From Thaumasiovibrio sp047250365 (GTDB lineage Bacteria; Pseudomonadota; Gammaproteobacteria; Enterobacterales; Vibrionaceae), in NCBI RefSeq assembly GCF_047250365.1, contig NZ_JBLBVL010000021.1, positions 1-64,000 of the forward strand: a stretch of DNA of 64,000 nt. Reading direction: 5' to 3'. Under the pieces are notes generated by a model. The model was not told the DNA's origin and made no database searches. It worked only from the letters and a program-made list of their open reading frames with translations. Positions within the stretch are counted from its first letter, which is position 1, and the number at the start of each line of letters is the position of its first letter. Shown piece by piece: positions 1 to 7,803 of the stretch. The position numbers and the translations under genes were made by a program.

Positions 1-47
1 GGGTCGCGCTGGGCTTTTGAGAGTAGGGAGTCCCGTCCGCTCCGCCA
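1..47 (+). pseudogene. tRNA-Asp-like 3' remnant, disrupted
   Basis: The window opens inside what looks like the 3' half of a tRNA-Asp. Bases 1-8 (GGGTCGCG) fit the end of the anticodon arm, variable loop and start of the T stem. Bases 30-47 give the 3' T stem, acceptor strand and CCA of a tRNA with a GGAGCGG/CCGCTCC acceptor. About 20 unrelated bases replace the expected short T-loop segment, so a normal T arm cannot form. The 5' part is outside the window. I read it as a damaged tRNA-Asp copy at the tail of an rRNA/tRNA operon. Confidence 0.5.
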
Positions 48-58
48 CTTATCAAGAA

Positions 59-86
59 GCCCTGTCAGCAATGACAGGGCTTTTTT
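59..86 (+). terminator. rho-independent terminator after the tRNA-like remnant
   Basis: A perfect 9-bp stem (GCCCTGTCA / TGACAGGGC) with loop GCAA is followed directly by six T. It probably ends the rRNA/tRNA transcript entering from the left. Confidence 0.85.
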
Positions 87-92
87 GTATTT

Positions 93-193
93 GGATATCG
101 TGATAGCTCAGTTGGTTAGCCTATTTGCCTTGAAGACAGCGGCCTGTCACGCGGCCGTAGGCATTCGGGGTTCGAGTCCCGTCCGCTCTGCCA
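93..193 (+). pseudogene. tRNA-Asp(GTC)-like pseudogene with internal insertion
   Basis: Recognisable tRNA parts appear in order: a D-arm-like stretch (tagctcagttggttag, 104-119), an anticodon loop CTGTCAC with GTC at 146-148 flanked by GCGGC on both sides, a good T arm (GGGGTTCGAGTCCC), an acceptor 3' strand and CCA at 191-193. Total length is about 101 nt instead of 77. The extra bases lie between the D arm and the anticodon stem and just before the T arm. The 5' acceptor strand (GGATATC) does not pair with the 3' strand (CCGCTCT). It is therefore most likely a non-functional tRNA-Asp derivative. A functional unusual tRNA is a less likely alternative. Confidence 0.5.
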
Positions 194-215
194 CTTATTA
201 AGAAGCCCTGTCAGC

Positions 216-333
216 GTACATGAGTAGCATTGGGCATTGGCATTTAAGGTATTTCGTGGGTGGGTGATAGCAAGAGCCCTATTGTGGACAATAACTCAGG
301 CTATTTGGTTAGCAAGCATCAAAAACTGCGAGC
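216..333. other. intergenic stretch without recognisable gene
   Basis: Between the decayed second trailer and the beta-mannosidase terminator I see no ORF with a ribosome binding site, no tRNA fold and no repeat. Confidence 0.5.
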
Positions 334-365
334 AAAAAAAACGCCGAGAAATTATCATCGGCGTT
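334..365 (-). terminator. terminator of the beta-mannosidase gene
   Basis: The stem AACGCCGA / TCGGCGTT (340-347 with 358-365) is flanked on its low-coordinate side by seven A, which is a T-run when read on the minus strand. It lies 43 bases beyond the stop codon of the minus-strand beta-mannosidase gene. Confidence 0.8.
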
Positions 366-407
366 AAACATTACGTTGTCAGCTATTGAAATGTCGCAGT
401 CGACGGT

Positions 408-2864
408 TTAGTAAGTACTGCGCAGGTCATAAATAGTGATACCTGACTGCAACGCATCAGAAGATGCATCACCAATGTATTTTACTTTACGTTTTGAACC
501 ACTGATGCTTTTCGGCAGAAGGGTAAAGCTAGAATCATCAAAACGCCCTTCACCATCAAATTCAACATGGACAAAATGCGCAGGTTTATCACAATCCAAC
601 TCGATATAGTGTTGGCCTTCTTCAGTGATAATGTTCCATTCAATTTTGCTCTTCTGAATGTCAGCATGCTTGTATAGTGCAGGATAGAATGTATTTTCTA
701 ACACTTGTTCTTGGTCATTTAGCTCTACATGGAGGAAGTAATCCGTTTGCGGGCTACTCTTATCCAATGCAAGAGTCCAAGGCTGTGCCACTCCATCAGC
801 TGTCAACGTGGTTTCAATTGGCCAAGACTCGATCACCGTGCCATCCCAACCAATTTTTTTCACAACGCCTGACAGCGCCACTGAACGATGTTGGTCGTTG
901 ACCAAGTGCAAGGTAACCACATCATTCTCTTCGATGAAGGTAGCCAATTGTGGAGCGAAGAAGCGTTTTGCATGGTAGTGCAGTTGCTTCCAGCGACCTG
1001 TATACTCAATGCTTGACCAAGAGCTCACCGGCCAGCAATCATTTAGCTGCCAATAAAGAATACCACGACAGTGATTTTTATAGGCTCTCCAGTATTCACT
1101 GGCTGTTTTAATGGCGAGTGCTTGCTGAACTTGGCTGAGATAAAGCATGTTGTCAAAGTTGTTCGGGAAGCGGAAATAGCGGGTAAACATCTCAGTAATA
1201 ATGCTGTTACCGCGGCCATTCTTCTGATGCTGTTCAAACGTTGGCGATGTAACGTTCCAATCACTCTCTTCAGCGTACGTTTTTACAGTTGGCAGAGATG
1301 GCCAAGATTGATAACCAAACTCTGAGCAGAATCGCGGCTTCACACTGTAGTAAGCATCAAGCGATTTACCTGAATGCCAAACGTCCCAGAAGTGCATGTC
1401 GCCACAGTTATCATCATGCCATGCATCGCCAAAGTCTAATTCACCATTACATGGTGAGCTTGCCCAGAAGCGACGCGTTGGATCTTCTTGTTCTACCACA
1501 CGTGCAAGCATGAAGTTTAATCGGTCATAGTTAACGACATACTTTTCGCGGTTTGTTTTAGATTCAGGATACCAACCGATGGCACCGATCACTTCATTAT
1601 CACCACACCACAAAGCAAGTGACGGGTGATCAGATAAGCGGCGTACCTGATCAATGACTTCTAACTCAACATCTTTCATGAACTCTTTTGTTGAAGGATA
1701 AAGAGCACACGCAAACATCAGGTCTTGCCAAACCATTAAACCGAGTTCATCACATAACTCATAGAAGATGTCATGTTCATACATTCCACCACCCCAGACA
1801 CGAATCATGTTCATGTTAGCAGCCTTCGCGTCTTCTAGTAGGCGACGATAGCTTTCTGGTGTATGGGATGAAGGAAGTGCATCCAATGGAATCCAGTTTG
1901 CCCCTTTTGCCATGATGGCTTGGTCGTTAACCACAAAGGTCATCGCGCTACCGATCTCATCAGAAGAGGTGTCTAGCTCAAGTTTACGCAAACCGATCTT
2001 TTTAGTGATCTGATGTTGGTTTAGCGTCACATTGAGCGGATAAAGATGGGCATCACCGTAGCCAGCAGGCCACCAACGCTGAGGGTTGGCAACATGAATG
2101 GTAAAGTTTGCACTTTGTGCGCCTAGTTGGCTCATGTTAACCGATAGGTGATGAATCTGGTTATCAAACTCAATCTCAATGGTGCTAGGTGCTTCACTAC
2201 AAGCGGTTACGTCATAATCAACATTAACATCAAGGTCGCAGCTACCATCTTCTTTCCAGTGTTGCACGGTGTGAACACGGTTTAAACGGGTCTGATGGAT
2301 TGGTTCTAAAACAATCGATTGATAGATACCACTGACGAGCAAACAAATTCCCCAGTCCCATCCAGCGTGACATTGGGTTTTACGCAGGGTATTCATATGC
2401 GGAATTTGATTGTTGCCCACTGCCCATGGCACAGGGAAGGGGAGGCGTTTGGCGCGCGCTGCTGCTTCTACATCCGCACGCTTTAACTCTATCCGAATGT
2501 TATTTTGCCCTGGTTTCAGGTAAGGCAAAACATTGACGCTATAACGTCTGAACATGTTACTACAGCTTACAACGTGGTGACCATTAATCGTAAACTCGGC
2601 AAGAGTGTCAACAAATTCTAGCTTTAAATCAATGGACTGAGCACTGAGCAAATCAGCTTCAATGTTAAAGTCTCTTTCTAAATGCCATTCACTCTCACCA
2701 ACCCACTGAACATCGCGTTCATTGCAGCCGAGGTAAGGGTTCTCTAGTAGTTCAGCGCTGATTAACGCTGAGTGTACGTCACCTGGTAATGCGCAAGAAA
2801 TATTGATATTTGGGTGCTGTGGTGATGTCAGCAGCCAATTACCATCAAGTAACAAAGTGGACAC
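408..2864 (-). CDS. beta-mannosidase, GH2 family
   Basis: This 818-residue protein has the standard GH2 beta-mannosidase layout: an N-terminal jelly-roll sugar-binding domain (about 1-190), an immunoglobulin-like domain (about 200-300), a TIM barrel (about 300-620) and C-terminal beta domains. The barrel carries the acid/base Glu424 in WCGDNE and the likely nucleophile Glu515 in CSEFGYQS; GANWIPLD and RVWGGGMYE are typical family blocks. There is no signal peptide, so it should act in the cytoplasm, removing terminal beta-linked mannose, for example Man-beta-1,4-GlcNAc or manno-oligosaccharides. It is divergent from the porin gene and close to a PTS permease, alpha-mannosidase and hexosaminidase, which suggests one catabolic pathway. 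The exact substrate is inferred. Confidence 0.93.
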   Translation of the reverse strand: MSTLLLDGNWLLTSPQHPNINISCALPGDVHSALISAELLENPYLGCNERDVQWVGESEWHLERDFNIEADLLSAQSIDLKLEFVDTLAEFTINGHHVVSCSNMFRRYSVNVLPYLKPGQNNIRIELKRADVEAAARAKRLPFPVPWAVGNNQIPHMNTLRKTQCHAGWDWGICLLVSGIYQSIVLEPIHQTRLNRVHTVQHWKEDGSCDLDVNVDYDVTACSEAPSTIEIEFDNQIHHLSVNMSQLGAQSANFTIHVANPQRWWPAGYGDAHLYPLNVTLNQHQITKKIGLRKLELDTSSDEIGSAMTFVVNDQAIMAKGANWIPLDALPSSHTPESYRRLLEDAKAANMNMIRVWGGGMYEHDIFYELCDELGLMVWQDLMFACALYPSTKEFMKDVELEVIDQVRRLSDHPSLALWCGDNEVIGAIGWYPESKTNREKYVVNYDRLNFMLARVVEQEDPTRRFWASSPCNGELDFGDAWHDDNCGDMHFWDVWHSGKSLDAYYSVKPRFCSEFGYQSWPSLPTVKTYAEESDWNVTSPTFEQHQKNGRGNSIITEMFTRYFRFPNNFDNMLYLSQVQQALAIKTASEYWRAYKNHCRGILYWQLNDCWPVSSWSSIEYTGRWKQLHYHAKRFFAPQLATFIEENDVVTLHLVNDQHRSVALSGVVKKIGWDGTVIESWPIETTLTADGVAQPWTLALDKSSPQTDYFLHVELNDQEQVLENTFYPALYKHADIQKSKIEWNIITEEGQHYIELDCDKPAHFVHVEFDGEGRFDDSSFTLLPKSISGSKRKVKYIGDASSDALQSGITIYDLRSTY

Positions 2865-3258
2865 GAAGAACTCCTTGGGTGGGTTTTGTTTAATCTGAAC
2901 AATAAATGGTTAATATTCTATTAAATATTTATTGCCATATAAAGTGGAGATAGGTTCTATATACTGGAGATACGTATAATATGCATTGAGGTTAAATATA
3001 CAGTATGTTGAGACATTAATACTCATCATATTAATTCAGTGTTGAGAAACTTGAAGAAGATCATGTTTTTCTTTCTGTTGTCTCTTTGTGCTACAAAAAG
3101 GATAAATATCCAATATTCACGTAGTCCTAAGTCCAGATATTATTCAGGAACCATCAAGGCAGACTTAGTAACGCTAAATTAACATTTTCTGATTAGAGAT
3201 ATGTTTCTGATATTGCATTGTCTGTCTCTTTTATTTATTAGTTTTAATAGGATGCCCT
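2865..3258. promoter_or_regulatory. divergent promoter region of beta-mannosidase and porin, with TGGAGATA direct repeat
   Basis: This 394-bp AT-rich gap holds no gene. Two exact TGGAGATA copies start at 2945 and 2965, a 20-bp period, which is the geometry of AraC/XylS-type or LytTR-type sites. A longer-spaced pair TGTTGAGA occurs at 3006 and 3040. A Shine-Dalgarno AGGA precedes the porin start by 7 bases. I did not find the TGAAA-N4-TTTCA palindrome seen elsewhere in this locus. Which regulator acts here is unknown; the nearby AraC protein is a candidate. Confidence 0.4.
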
Positions 3259-4323
3259 ATGAAAGTTAAGTATTGTGCTGCAATGTGTGCGGCTGCTTTG
3301 CTATCCTCAGCAGTAACAGCAAATGACAATGTTGAAGTTTATGGTCAAGTTGCAATTTCTATGTATAGCCTTGCTGAAGATGGCAAAGATACTGTAAATC
3401 GTCTGGACAATGAGTCACGAGTCGGTTTTCGAGGCACTGCAGAGTTAGAGCGCGCACCTACGCTTGTTTGGCAGATTGAAGGGAATAATGTTGGAACAGG
3501 TGAGAATAGTGGTGATGGTCAACTAGGTCTACGTGATACCTTTGGCGGTTTCGAAGATGAGAGCTGGGGGCGTGTGCGCTTTGGTCGCTTCCTAACGCCA
3601 GCATATGCAATTATTGATTGGCCTTATTCAAACCCAGGTCTAGGTAACGTATTCGATTGGGGTAGTGATATAGCGGGTGGTGCTTATTATGATCGTCAGG
3701 CTGATCAAATCAGTTGGGATAGCCCGAACTGGAATGGTTTTAACATGGTATTGGCAGCAGGACGTGGTAACAATCTAGAAAATTCAAGCAGTAACTTCTA
3801 CGGGGCTTCTGCACACTATCGTGTTGGCACATTGCAACTTCATGCGGGGTACGAATACGGTACTGAGCGTCGGGTTGAGATGCAAGATGTTGTATCAGAG
3901 TCACTAATGACGGCTAACTCTGACTACCAAACTTATATTGCTGGCTTCGAAGTCGCGCTTGATCATGGTATTGGGCTATTTGGTGCGTATAAAGTCATGA
4001 CGGCGGATTACGCTGATCATGATAATGGTGGTGCAGATGCCGGCACTATCGAAGGTGCGATTGGTCAGAAACAAGATCAAACAGCGTATTCTATTGGTGC
4101 AACGTATGACATTGGTCATTGGCATTTAAAAGTGGGTTACTCAGCAAACAGTGATCTAGAAATTGATAGCCGTAAGGTGGGTGGAACAGCAGATAGCGTT
4201 CTATCTGGTCAAGCGATTTATTTCTTGGATGATTCAGCGTTAGTATACTTCCGTGCGAAAACAATGGAACTTAATGACACAGACTTTAAAGAAGTACGTC
4301 TAGGTATCGAATACTACTTCTAA
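3259..4323 (+). CDS. outer-membrane porin, gram-negative general porin type
   Basis: The 354-residue precursor has a Sec signal peptide (MKVKYCAAMCAAALLSSAVTA, cleaved before NDN), then VEVYGQVAIS and alternating beta-strand patterns. It ends in ...GIEYYF with a C-terminal aromatic residue, the Bam recognition signature of trimeric porins. An acidic loop 3 region (GDGQLGLRDTFGGFEDE...) and the motif WGRVRFGRFLTPAY are typical of the OmpC/OmpU-like porin family. It stands between the divergent beta-mannosidase and the RpiR gene, so it may provide outer-membrane entry for the mannosides degraded by the locus. Specificity cannot be read from the sequence; a general porin is the alternative. Confidence 0.85.
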   Translation: MKVKYCAAMCAAALLSSAVTANDNVEVYGQVAISMYSLAEDGKDTVNRLDNESRVGFRGTAELERAPTLVWQIEGNNVGTGENSGDGQLGLRDTFGGFEDESWGRVRFGRFLTPAYAIIDWPYSNPGLGNVFDWGSDIAGGAYYDRQADQISWDSPNWNGFNMVLAAGRGNNLENSSSNFYGASAHYRVGTLQLHAGYEYGTERRVEMQDVVSESLMTANSDYQTYIAGFEVALDHGIGLFGAYKVMTADYADHDNGGADAGTIEGAIGQKQDQTAYSIGATYDIGHWHLKVGYSANSDLEIDSRKVGGTADSVLSGQAIYFLDDSALVYFRAKTMELNDTDFKEVRLGIEYYF

Positions 4324-4357
4324 GTTAGATAGATTGATAATTCACAGTGTGTGTATA

Positions 4358-4384
4358 AAAGGGTGAGCTATTGGCTCACCCTTT
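4358..4384 (+). terminator. terminator after the porin gene
   Basis: A perfect 11-bp stem AAAGGGTGAGC / GCTCACCCTTT has loop TATTG and a short T tail within the stem end. It lies 35 bases past the porin stop. Confidence 0.7.
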
Positions 4385-4460
4385 GAGCAATACGACGCTG
4401 AAATGTGCATGGAGGTTGAGATTTATCATCAAGCAGAGAAATGATTATACAACATTGAAA

Positions 4461-4474
4461 TGAAATTATTTTCA
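4461..4474. promoter_or_regulatory. palindromic operator TGAAATTATTTTCA upstream of rpiR-type gene
   Basis: This inverted repeat (TGAAA-N4-TTTCA) lies 53 bases upstream of the RpiR-family gene and matches the TGAAAATATTT[T/A]CA sites in the araC/PTS promoter region of the same locus. It is probably the operator of one of the local regulators; autoregulation by the RpiR protein is the simplest reading. Confidence 0.55.
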
Positions 4475-4526
4475 TTGTAGATTATCTTTAGGTGTAATTC
4501 TTTGGCTGGGAAAGAAGCGGGTAGAT

Positions 4527-5318
4527 ATGAATAAAGATTTCAGGTTGTTATTTGAGTATGCTCGTCTCAAATTTACTTATACTGATCAAAAAATTGCAGA
4601 TTACTTTCTTGCTCTAAATCCGACCAAGAATATAGAAGAACTGGCTGCAGAAATTGGTGTGTCAACCGCCTCTATTACCCGTTTTTGTAAAAAAATTGGT
4701 CTAAATAATTTCAAAGAATTTCTCTACTTATATCAAAATCAACTGGACTCTGATCACCCTGAGTTTAGTGAAACGCGCACATTGCAAAGTGAATATTTTG
4801 AACTGTTACAGCAGTTTGATCAAAGGCTGAATCAAAATGATGTTGATGCCTTTTGTGAGTTGATCAATAAACATCGAGTCATTTACGTTTTTGGTTTGGG
4901 GTACAGTGCTTTTGCTGCTCATGATCTTAAGTTTCGATTAACCCGTCTAGGGAAGTGCATAGAGATCGTTCACGATAACGATTCAATAGAAATGATCAGT
5001 TCCATTTTAGGTGAAGGTGAGCTGGTACTGTTGCTTTCCTTAAAAGGGAATAATACCAGAATGCTTCACTCAGCAGAAAAGCTGAAAGCGAAAGGTGTTC
5101 AATTATTGTGTATTACGGCAAATGAAAAATCACGATTGTTAGACTACGTGGATAAATCATTGTTAACAGTGACCCTTAAAGGGGAAGAATCTACCGGGAT
5201 GATTTCCGGGCAGTTACCTATGCTGATTGCATTCGATCACATCTATTTCCGTTATGTGTCTTTGTATCGTGATTCAATTCAGAAGTGGGTTAAAACAGAG
5301 CAAAGTTTTGAAGAGTAA
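4527..5318 (+). CDS. RpiR-family sugar-phosphate-responsive transcriptional regulator
   Basis: This 263-residue protein has an N-terminal RpiR helix-turn-helix domain (about 1-77; TDQKIADYFLALNP and LAAEIGVSTASITRFCKKIGL, the recognition helix region). A SIS sugar-phosphate isomerase-fold domain follows (about 100-245; VIYVFGLGYSAFAAHDLKFRL). RpiR regulators typically sense a phosphosugar made by the pathway they control. Neighbours are the porin upstream and a ROK kinase downstream, with PTS and glycosidases further on, so the effector is plausibly a mannose- or N-acetylhexosamine-phosphate. A palindromic operator sits 53 bases upstream, suggesting autoregulation. Confidence 0.9.
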   Translation: MNKDFRLLFEYARLKFTYTDQKIADYFLALNPTKNIEELAAEIGVSTASITRFCKKIGLNNFKEFLYLYQNQLDSDHPEFSETRTLQSEYFELLQQFDQRLNQNDVDAFCELINKHRVIYVFGLGYSAFAAHDLKFRLTRLGKCIEIVHDNDSIEMISSILGEGELVLLLSLKGNNTRMLHSAEKLKAKGVQLLCITANEKSRLLDYVDKSLLTVTLKGEESTGMISGQLPMLIAFDHIYFRYVSLYRDSIQKWVKTEQSFEE

Positions 5319-5377
5319 AATTTAAATTATTAAATTTGGTTCCAGCGGTAGTAAACAAATATATATGTTTATTATCG

Positions 5378-5393
5378 CAGCAAGTGCTTGCTG
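5378..5393. promoter_or_regulatory. inverted repeat CAGCAAG-TG-CTTGCTG upstream of ROK kinase
   Basis: A perfect 7-bp inverted repeat with a 2-base centre lies in the 199-bp gap between the RpiR and ROK genes. It has no T-run, so it looks more like a protein-binding site than a terminator. Just upstream (5353-5370), AAACA and TGTTT flank an alternating AT tract. The function is unknown. Confidence 0.3.
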
Positions 5394-5517
5394 TGTGTTA
5401 GGGCTATTAACTCGAGAGGCACTTAATTACACTTTATATTCCCGTATGACGTCACGCAGGTTGGGTCGTTATTCTTGATTCTAAGTTAGTTTATATAGAA
5501 ATGTATGAGATGAAATT

Positions 5518-6411
5518 ATGCTAGTAGGCTTTGATATTGGCGGTACAAAAATAGAGGTTCAGGTGTTATCGGCACAAGGTGAGGTGCTATATAAGTTGCG
5601 CCACCCAACGCCCGATAGCTATGATGCTTTCGTGCAAAAGATAGCTGACATGGTCAAAGACGTCGACAGTGAGCTAGGTCATTTTAGTGCGATTGGAATT
5701 GGGCTTCCTGGTGCAATCTGCCCAATGAGTGGCAAGATGAAAAATGCGAATTGTACGTTTCTAAATGGTCGCGATGTTGTTGGTGATTTATGCCAAGCAA
5801 CGGGAAAAACGGTGAAAATAGCCAATGATGCGAACTGTTTTGCGCTTTCTGAAGCAGTGGATGGTGCCGGATCTGGCGGTAGTGTTGTATTTGGTGCCAT
5901 TGTTGGCACAGGCTGTGGTGGTGGCATTGTGGTTAACCAAAATATCATCAGTGGTGCCAATGCGATTACCGGTGAGTGGGGCCATAACCCTCTACCAGGC
6001 TATAACTCTGATGTTGACGGTGATATCGGCCAGTGTTATTGCGGTAGAACAAATTGCATAGAGCAATATATCTCTGGAACCGGATTTGCAGCCCAATACA
6101 ATCATAAATACCAAGCGAATTTGAACTCTCAGCAAATTATGGCTTTGGTTGATGCGGGAGATGAGCAGGCGGTTGCAGCATATCAATTGATGCTGGATCA
6201 AATGGCGAGAAGTTTTGCTTCAATTAGTAATATTCTTGATCCAGATGTCATCGTGCTCGGCGGTGGTATGTCAAATGTTGAACGCCTATATAAAGATCTA
6301 CCAATGGCGATGAGTAAATATATATTCTCAAACGAACCAGTAGTAACGGTTAGAAGTGCCGTTTATGGTGATAGCAGTGGCGTACGAGGCGCTGCTTGGT
6401 TAAATAGATAA
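5518..6411 (+). CDS. ROK-family sugar kinase
   Basis: The 297-residue sequence starts with the phosphate-binding motif FDIGGTKIE (5-13) and carries the catalytic Asp104 in IANDANC. It also has GTGCGGG, GEWGHNPL with His156, and the ROK zinc motif CYCGRTNC (Cys173, Cys175, Cys180). Length and motifs match the fructokinase / mannokinase / N-acetylglucosamine kinase branch (Mak, NagK). It should phosphorylate a free hexose or N-acetylhexosamine released in the cytoplasm by the locus's glycosidases. Mannose or GlcNAc would fit; the specificity is inferred. It is preceded by the RpiR gene (199-bp gap) and converges on the AraC gene. Confidence 0.88.
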   Translation: MLVGFDIGGTKIEVQVLSAQGEVLYKLRHPTPDSYDAFVQKIADMVKDVDSELGHFSAIGIGLPGAICPMSGKMKNANCTFLNGRDVVGDLCQATGKTVKIANDANCFALSEAVDGAGSGGSVVFGAIVGTGCGGGIVVNQNIISGANAITGEWGHNPLPGYNSDVDGDIGQCYCGRTNCIEQYISGTGFAAQYNHKYQANLNSQQIMALVDAGDEQAVAAYQLMLDQMARSFASISNILDPDVIVLGGGMSNVERLYKDLPMAMSKYIFSNEPVVTVRSAVYGDSSGVRGAAWLNR

Positions 6412-6424
6412 CTTATCTAACGAT

Positions 6425-6463
6425 TATCAGTTTCTCCCTCTCGTGACGAAGGGGGAACTGATA
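6425..6463. terminator. imperfect hairpin between convergent ROK and AraC genes
   Basis: The arms TATCAGTT and AACTGATA pair perfectly, and the inner TCTCCCTCTCG / CGAAGGGGG region pairs imperfectly. The position between two convergent genes suits a bidirectional terminator, although no long T-run follows. Confidence 0.45.
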
Positions 6464-6598
6464 CCCATCCACGATGTTATTCGTTTGTTGTATTAAGCCC
6501 TTTCCCAAAATTAACAATGCATGACGGAATAGCAAACAACTCGGTAAGAGAATATCAAACTCTATGCGCTGGGTTTTATCTTGTTGAACGAGTTAACT

Positions 6599-7504
6599 TT
6601 ATGCTGCAAGCCCTGCCCTGAATTGAGATGGGGTTACGCCAATCTTTTGTTTGAATAGGCGACAAAAGTAGTTGCTGTCTGCAAAGCCACACGCTTGGGA
6701 TATCTGTTTGATTCTTTGATGGTTCATTTCTAGCAGACGTTGCGCGTTTTCCATTCTTTTATGACAGAGGTAATCCTTAAAGCTGGTTTTTCCCTGTTGC
6801 TGGAAAATGTGCGATAGGTAATTGGGGGAGATATAGAATACCCGTGCCACCTCATCTCGATTTAATGACTGGTTATAGTTCTCGTTAATGTATTTCGTAA
6901 TCTTATGAAACAATTCTTCCTGACGGCTAGGGATCTTATCTGGCACGTTTTCCATTATCATAAGGTGGCTCAGCAACGAGCGTAAAACTAAGCTTATGGT
7001 GTGAGTGTCAGCATTGGCACTTCCGAGTTCTTGTAGTACATGAATTAGCCCATTGCCAATGGCCTGATGACGGCGGACCGAAGGTCGTTTATAGACATCA
7101 GAAAAACCGTTGCCATTCCAAGTATGCAAGCTAAATCCCACTTTGTGAGGCGCGATATTGATACTGAGTAGTGTGACAGCCTCCCCCCATTGTGGCTGAC
7201 TCCAGCTCATGCCAGGAAGGTATAGGACATCGCCGGCGTTAAAGCGATGTAATTGGCTTTGGTGTTCGCCAATGGAATACAGAATATCAATACTTCCGGC
7301 CAACACGATGTCAATACGTGGCAAATCAAGCTGCCATGCTTTGGGAGGAGGAGTGTGACTAGTGGTTGCCAAATTAATTGCACTGATCGCACTCTGGTCT
7401 TCAACGAGCAGAGATAAATGGTGGGTAATGGGATCAGCTTGATAGATTGGATCAAGGTTCTGAGACTGATTATTAACCGTTGCTGATAGCAAATTTAAGC
7501 TCAT
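6599..7504 (-). CDS. AraC-family transcriptional regulator
   Basis: The 301-residue protein has an N-terminal cupin-like effector domain (about 40-140; HRFNAGDVLYLPGMSW). A C-terminal pair of helix-turn-helix motifs covers about 200-298 (VARVFYISPNYLSHIFQQQG and ISQACGFADSNYFCRLFKQK, ending GVTPSQFRA). It is divergent from the PTS permease gene, with three palindromic sites in the shared intergenic region. By position it probably controls the PTS-mannosidase-hexosaminidase operon in response to a sugar. The ligand cannot be inferred from the sequence. Confidence 0.88.
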   Translation of the reverse strand: MSLNLLSATVNNQSQNLDPIYQADPITHHLSLLVEDQSAISAINLATTSHTPPPKAWQLDLPRIDIVLAGSIDILYSIGEHQSQLHRFNAGDVLYLPGMSWSQPQWGEAVTLLSINIAPHKVGFSLHTWNGNGFSDVYKRPSVRRHQAIGNGLIHVLQELGSANADTHTISLVLRSLLSHLMIMENVPDKIPSRQEELFHKITKYINENYNQSLNRDEVARVFYISPNYLSHIFQQQGKTSFKDYLCHKRMENAQRLLEMNHQRIKQISQACGFADSNYFCRLFKQKIGVTPSQFRAGLAA

Positions 7505-7560
7505 TATTGGCGTCTTCTCAATTGTTTCAGGTAATTAGAGTCAAAATATGACGGCTAGGC

Positions 7561-7598
7561 TGAAAATATTTACAGTGGATATCGTGAAAATATTTTCA
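7561..7598. promoter_or_regulatory. pair of operators TGAAAATATTTACA and TGAAAATATTTTCA
   Basis: Two 14-mers at 7561-7574 and 7585-7598 are spaced 24 bp start to start; the second is a perfect palindrome. Together with a third identical copy at 7744-7757 they bracket the araC/PTS divergent promoters. A related site precedes the RpiR gene, so one regulator likely links both transcription units. Confidence 0.65.
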
Positions 7599-7743
7599 TG
7601 GTATCGATCCTAATATGTCACTAGTGGCATACTTAATGGGTTGTAATCATCGTGTAGGGGGATTTATATAGGTATGACAGGCAAGTTTCTATGAAAAAAT
7701 TTACCACATTGTGAGAATTGGTGGTTGTGTCACATATTTTTCC

Positions 7744-7757
7744 TGAAAATATTTACA
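7744..7757. promoter_or_regulatory. third operator TGAAAATATTTACA, close to PTS gene start
   Basis: This copy is identical to the one at 7561-7574. It lies 46 bases upstream of the PTS start codon, where a bound protein could block transcription of the permease operon. Confidence 0.6.
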
Positions 7758-7803
7758 TAATGACGCCCGAATTGACGTAGTAAGATTTATGGAGCTTCAA
7801 TTA

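Larger units (their letters stand above)
45..215 (+). repeat. duplicated tRNA 3' end plus trailer
   Basis: Positions 45-69 and 191-215 are near-identical 25-mers (CCACTTAT[C/T]AAGAAGCCC followed by TGTCAGC), starting at the CCA of each tRNA-like element. The first copy continues into a full terminator. The second loses the 3' arm of the hairpin. This points to tandem duplication of a tRNA-Asp unit followed by decay. Confidence 0.7.

Noticed and set aside
93..193. Possible selenocysteine or long-variable-arm tRNA because of its 101-nt length
   Set aside because: The anticodon loop CTGTCAC carries GTC (Asp), the extra bases are not in the variable arm, and the acceptor ends do not pair.
7720..7740. 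CRP site in the PTS promoter (TTGTGAG...GTGTCACAT)
   Set aside because: The TGTGA and TCACA halves are about 14 bases apart instead of 6, so it does not fit a CRP operator.
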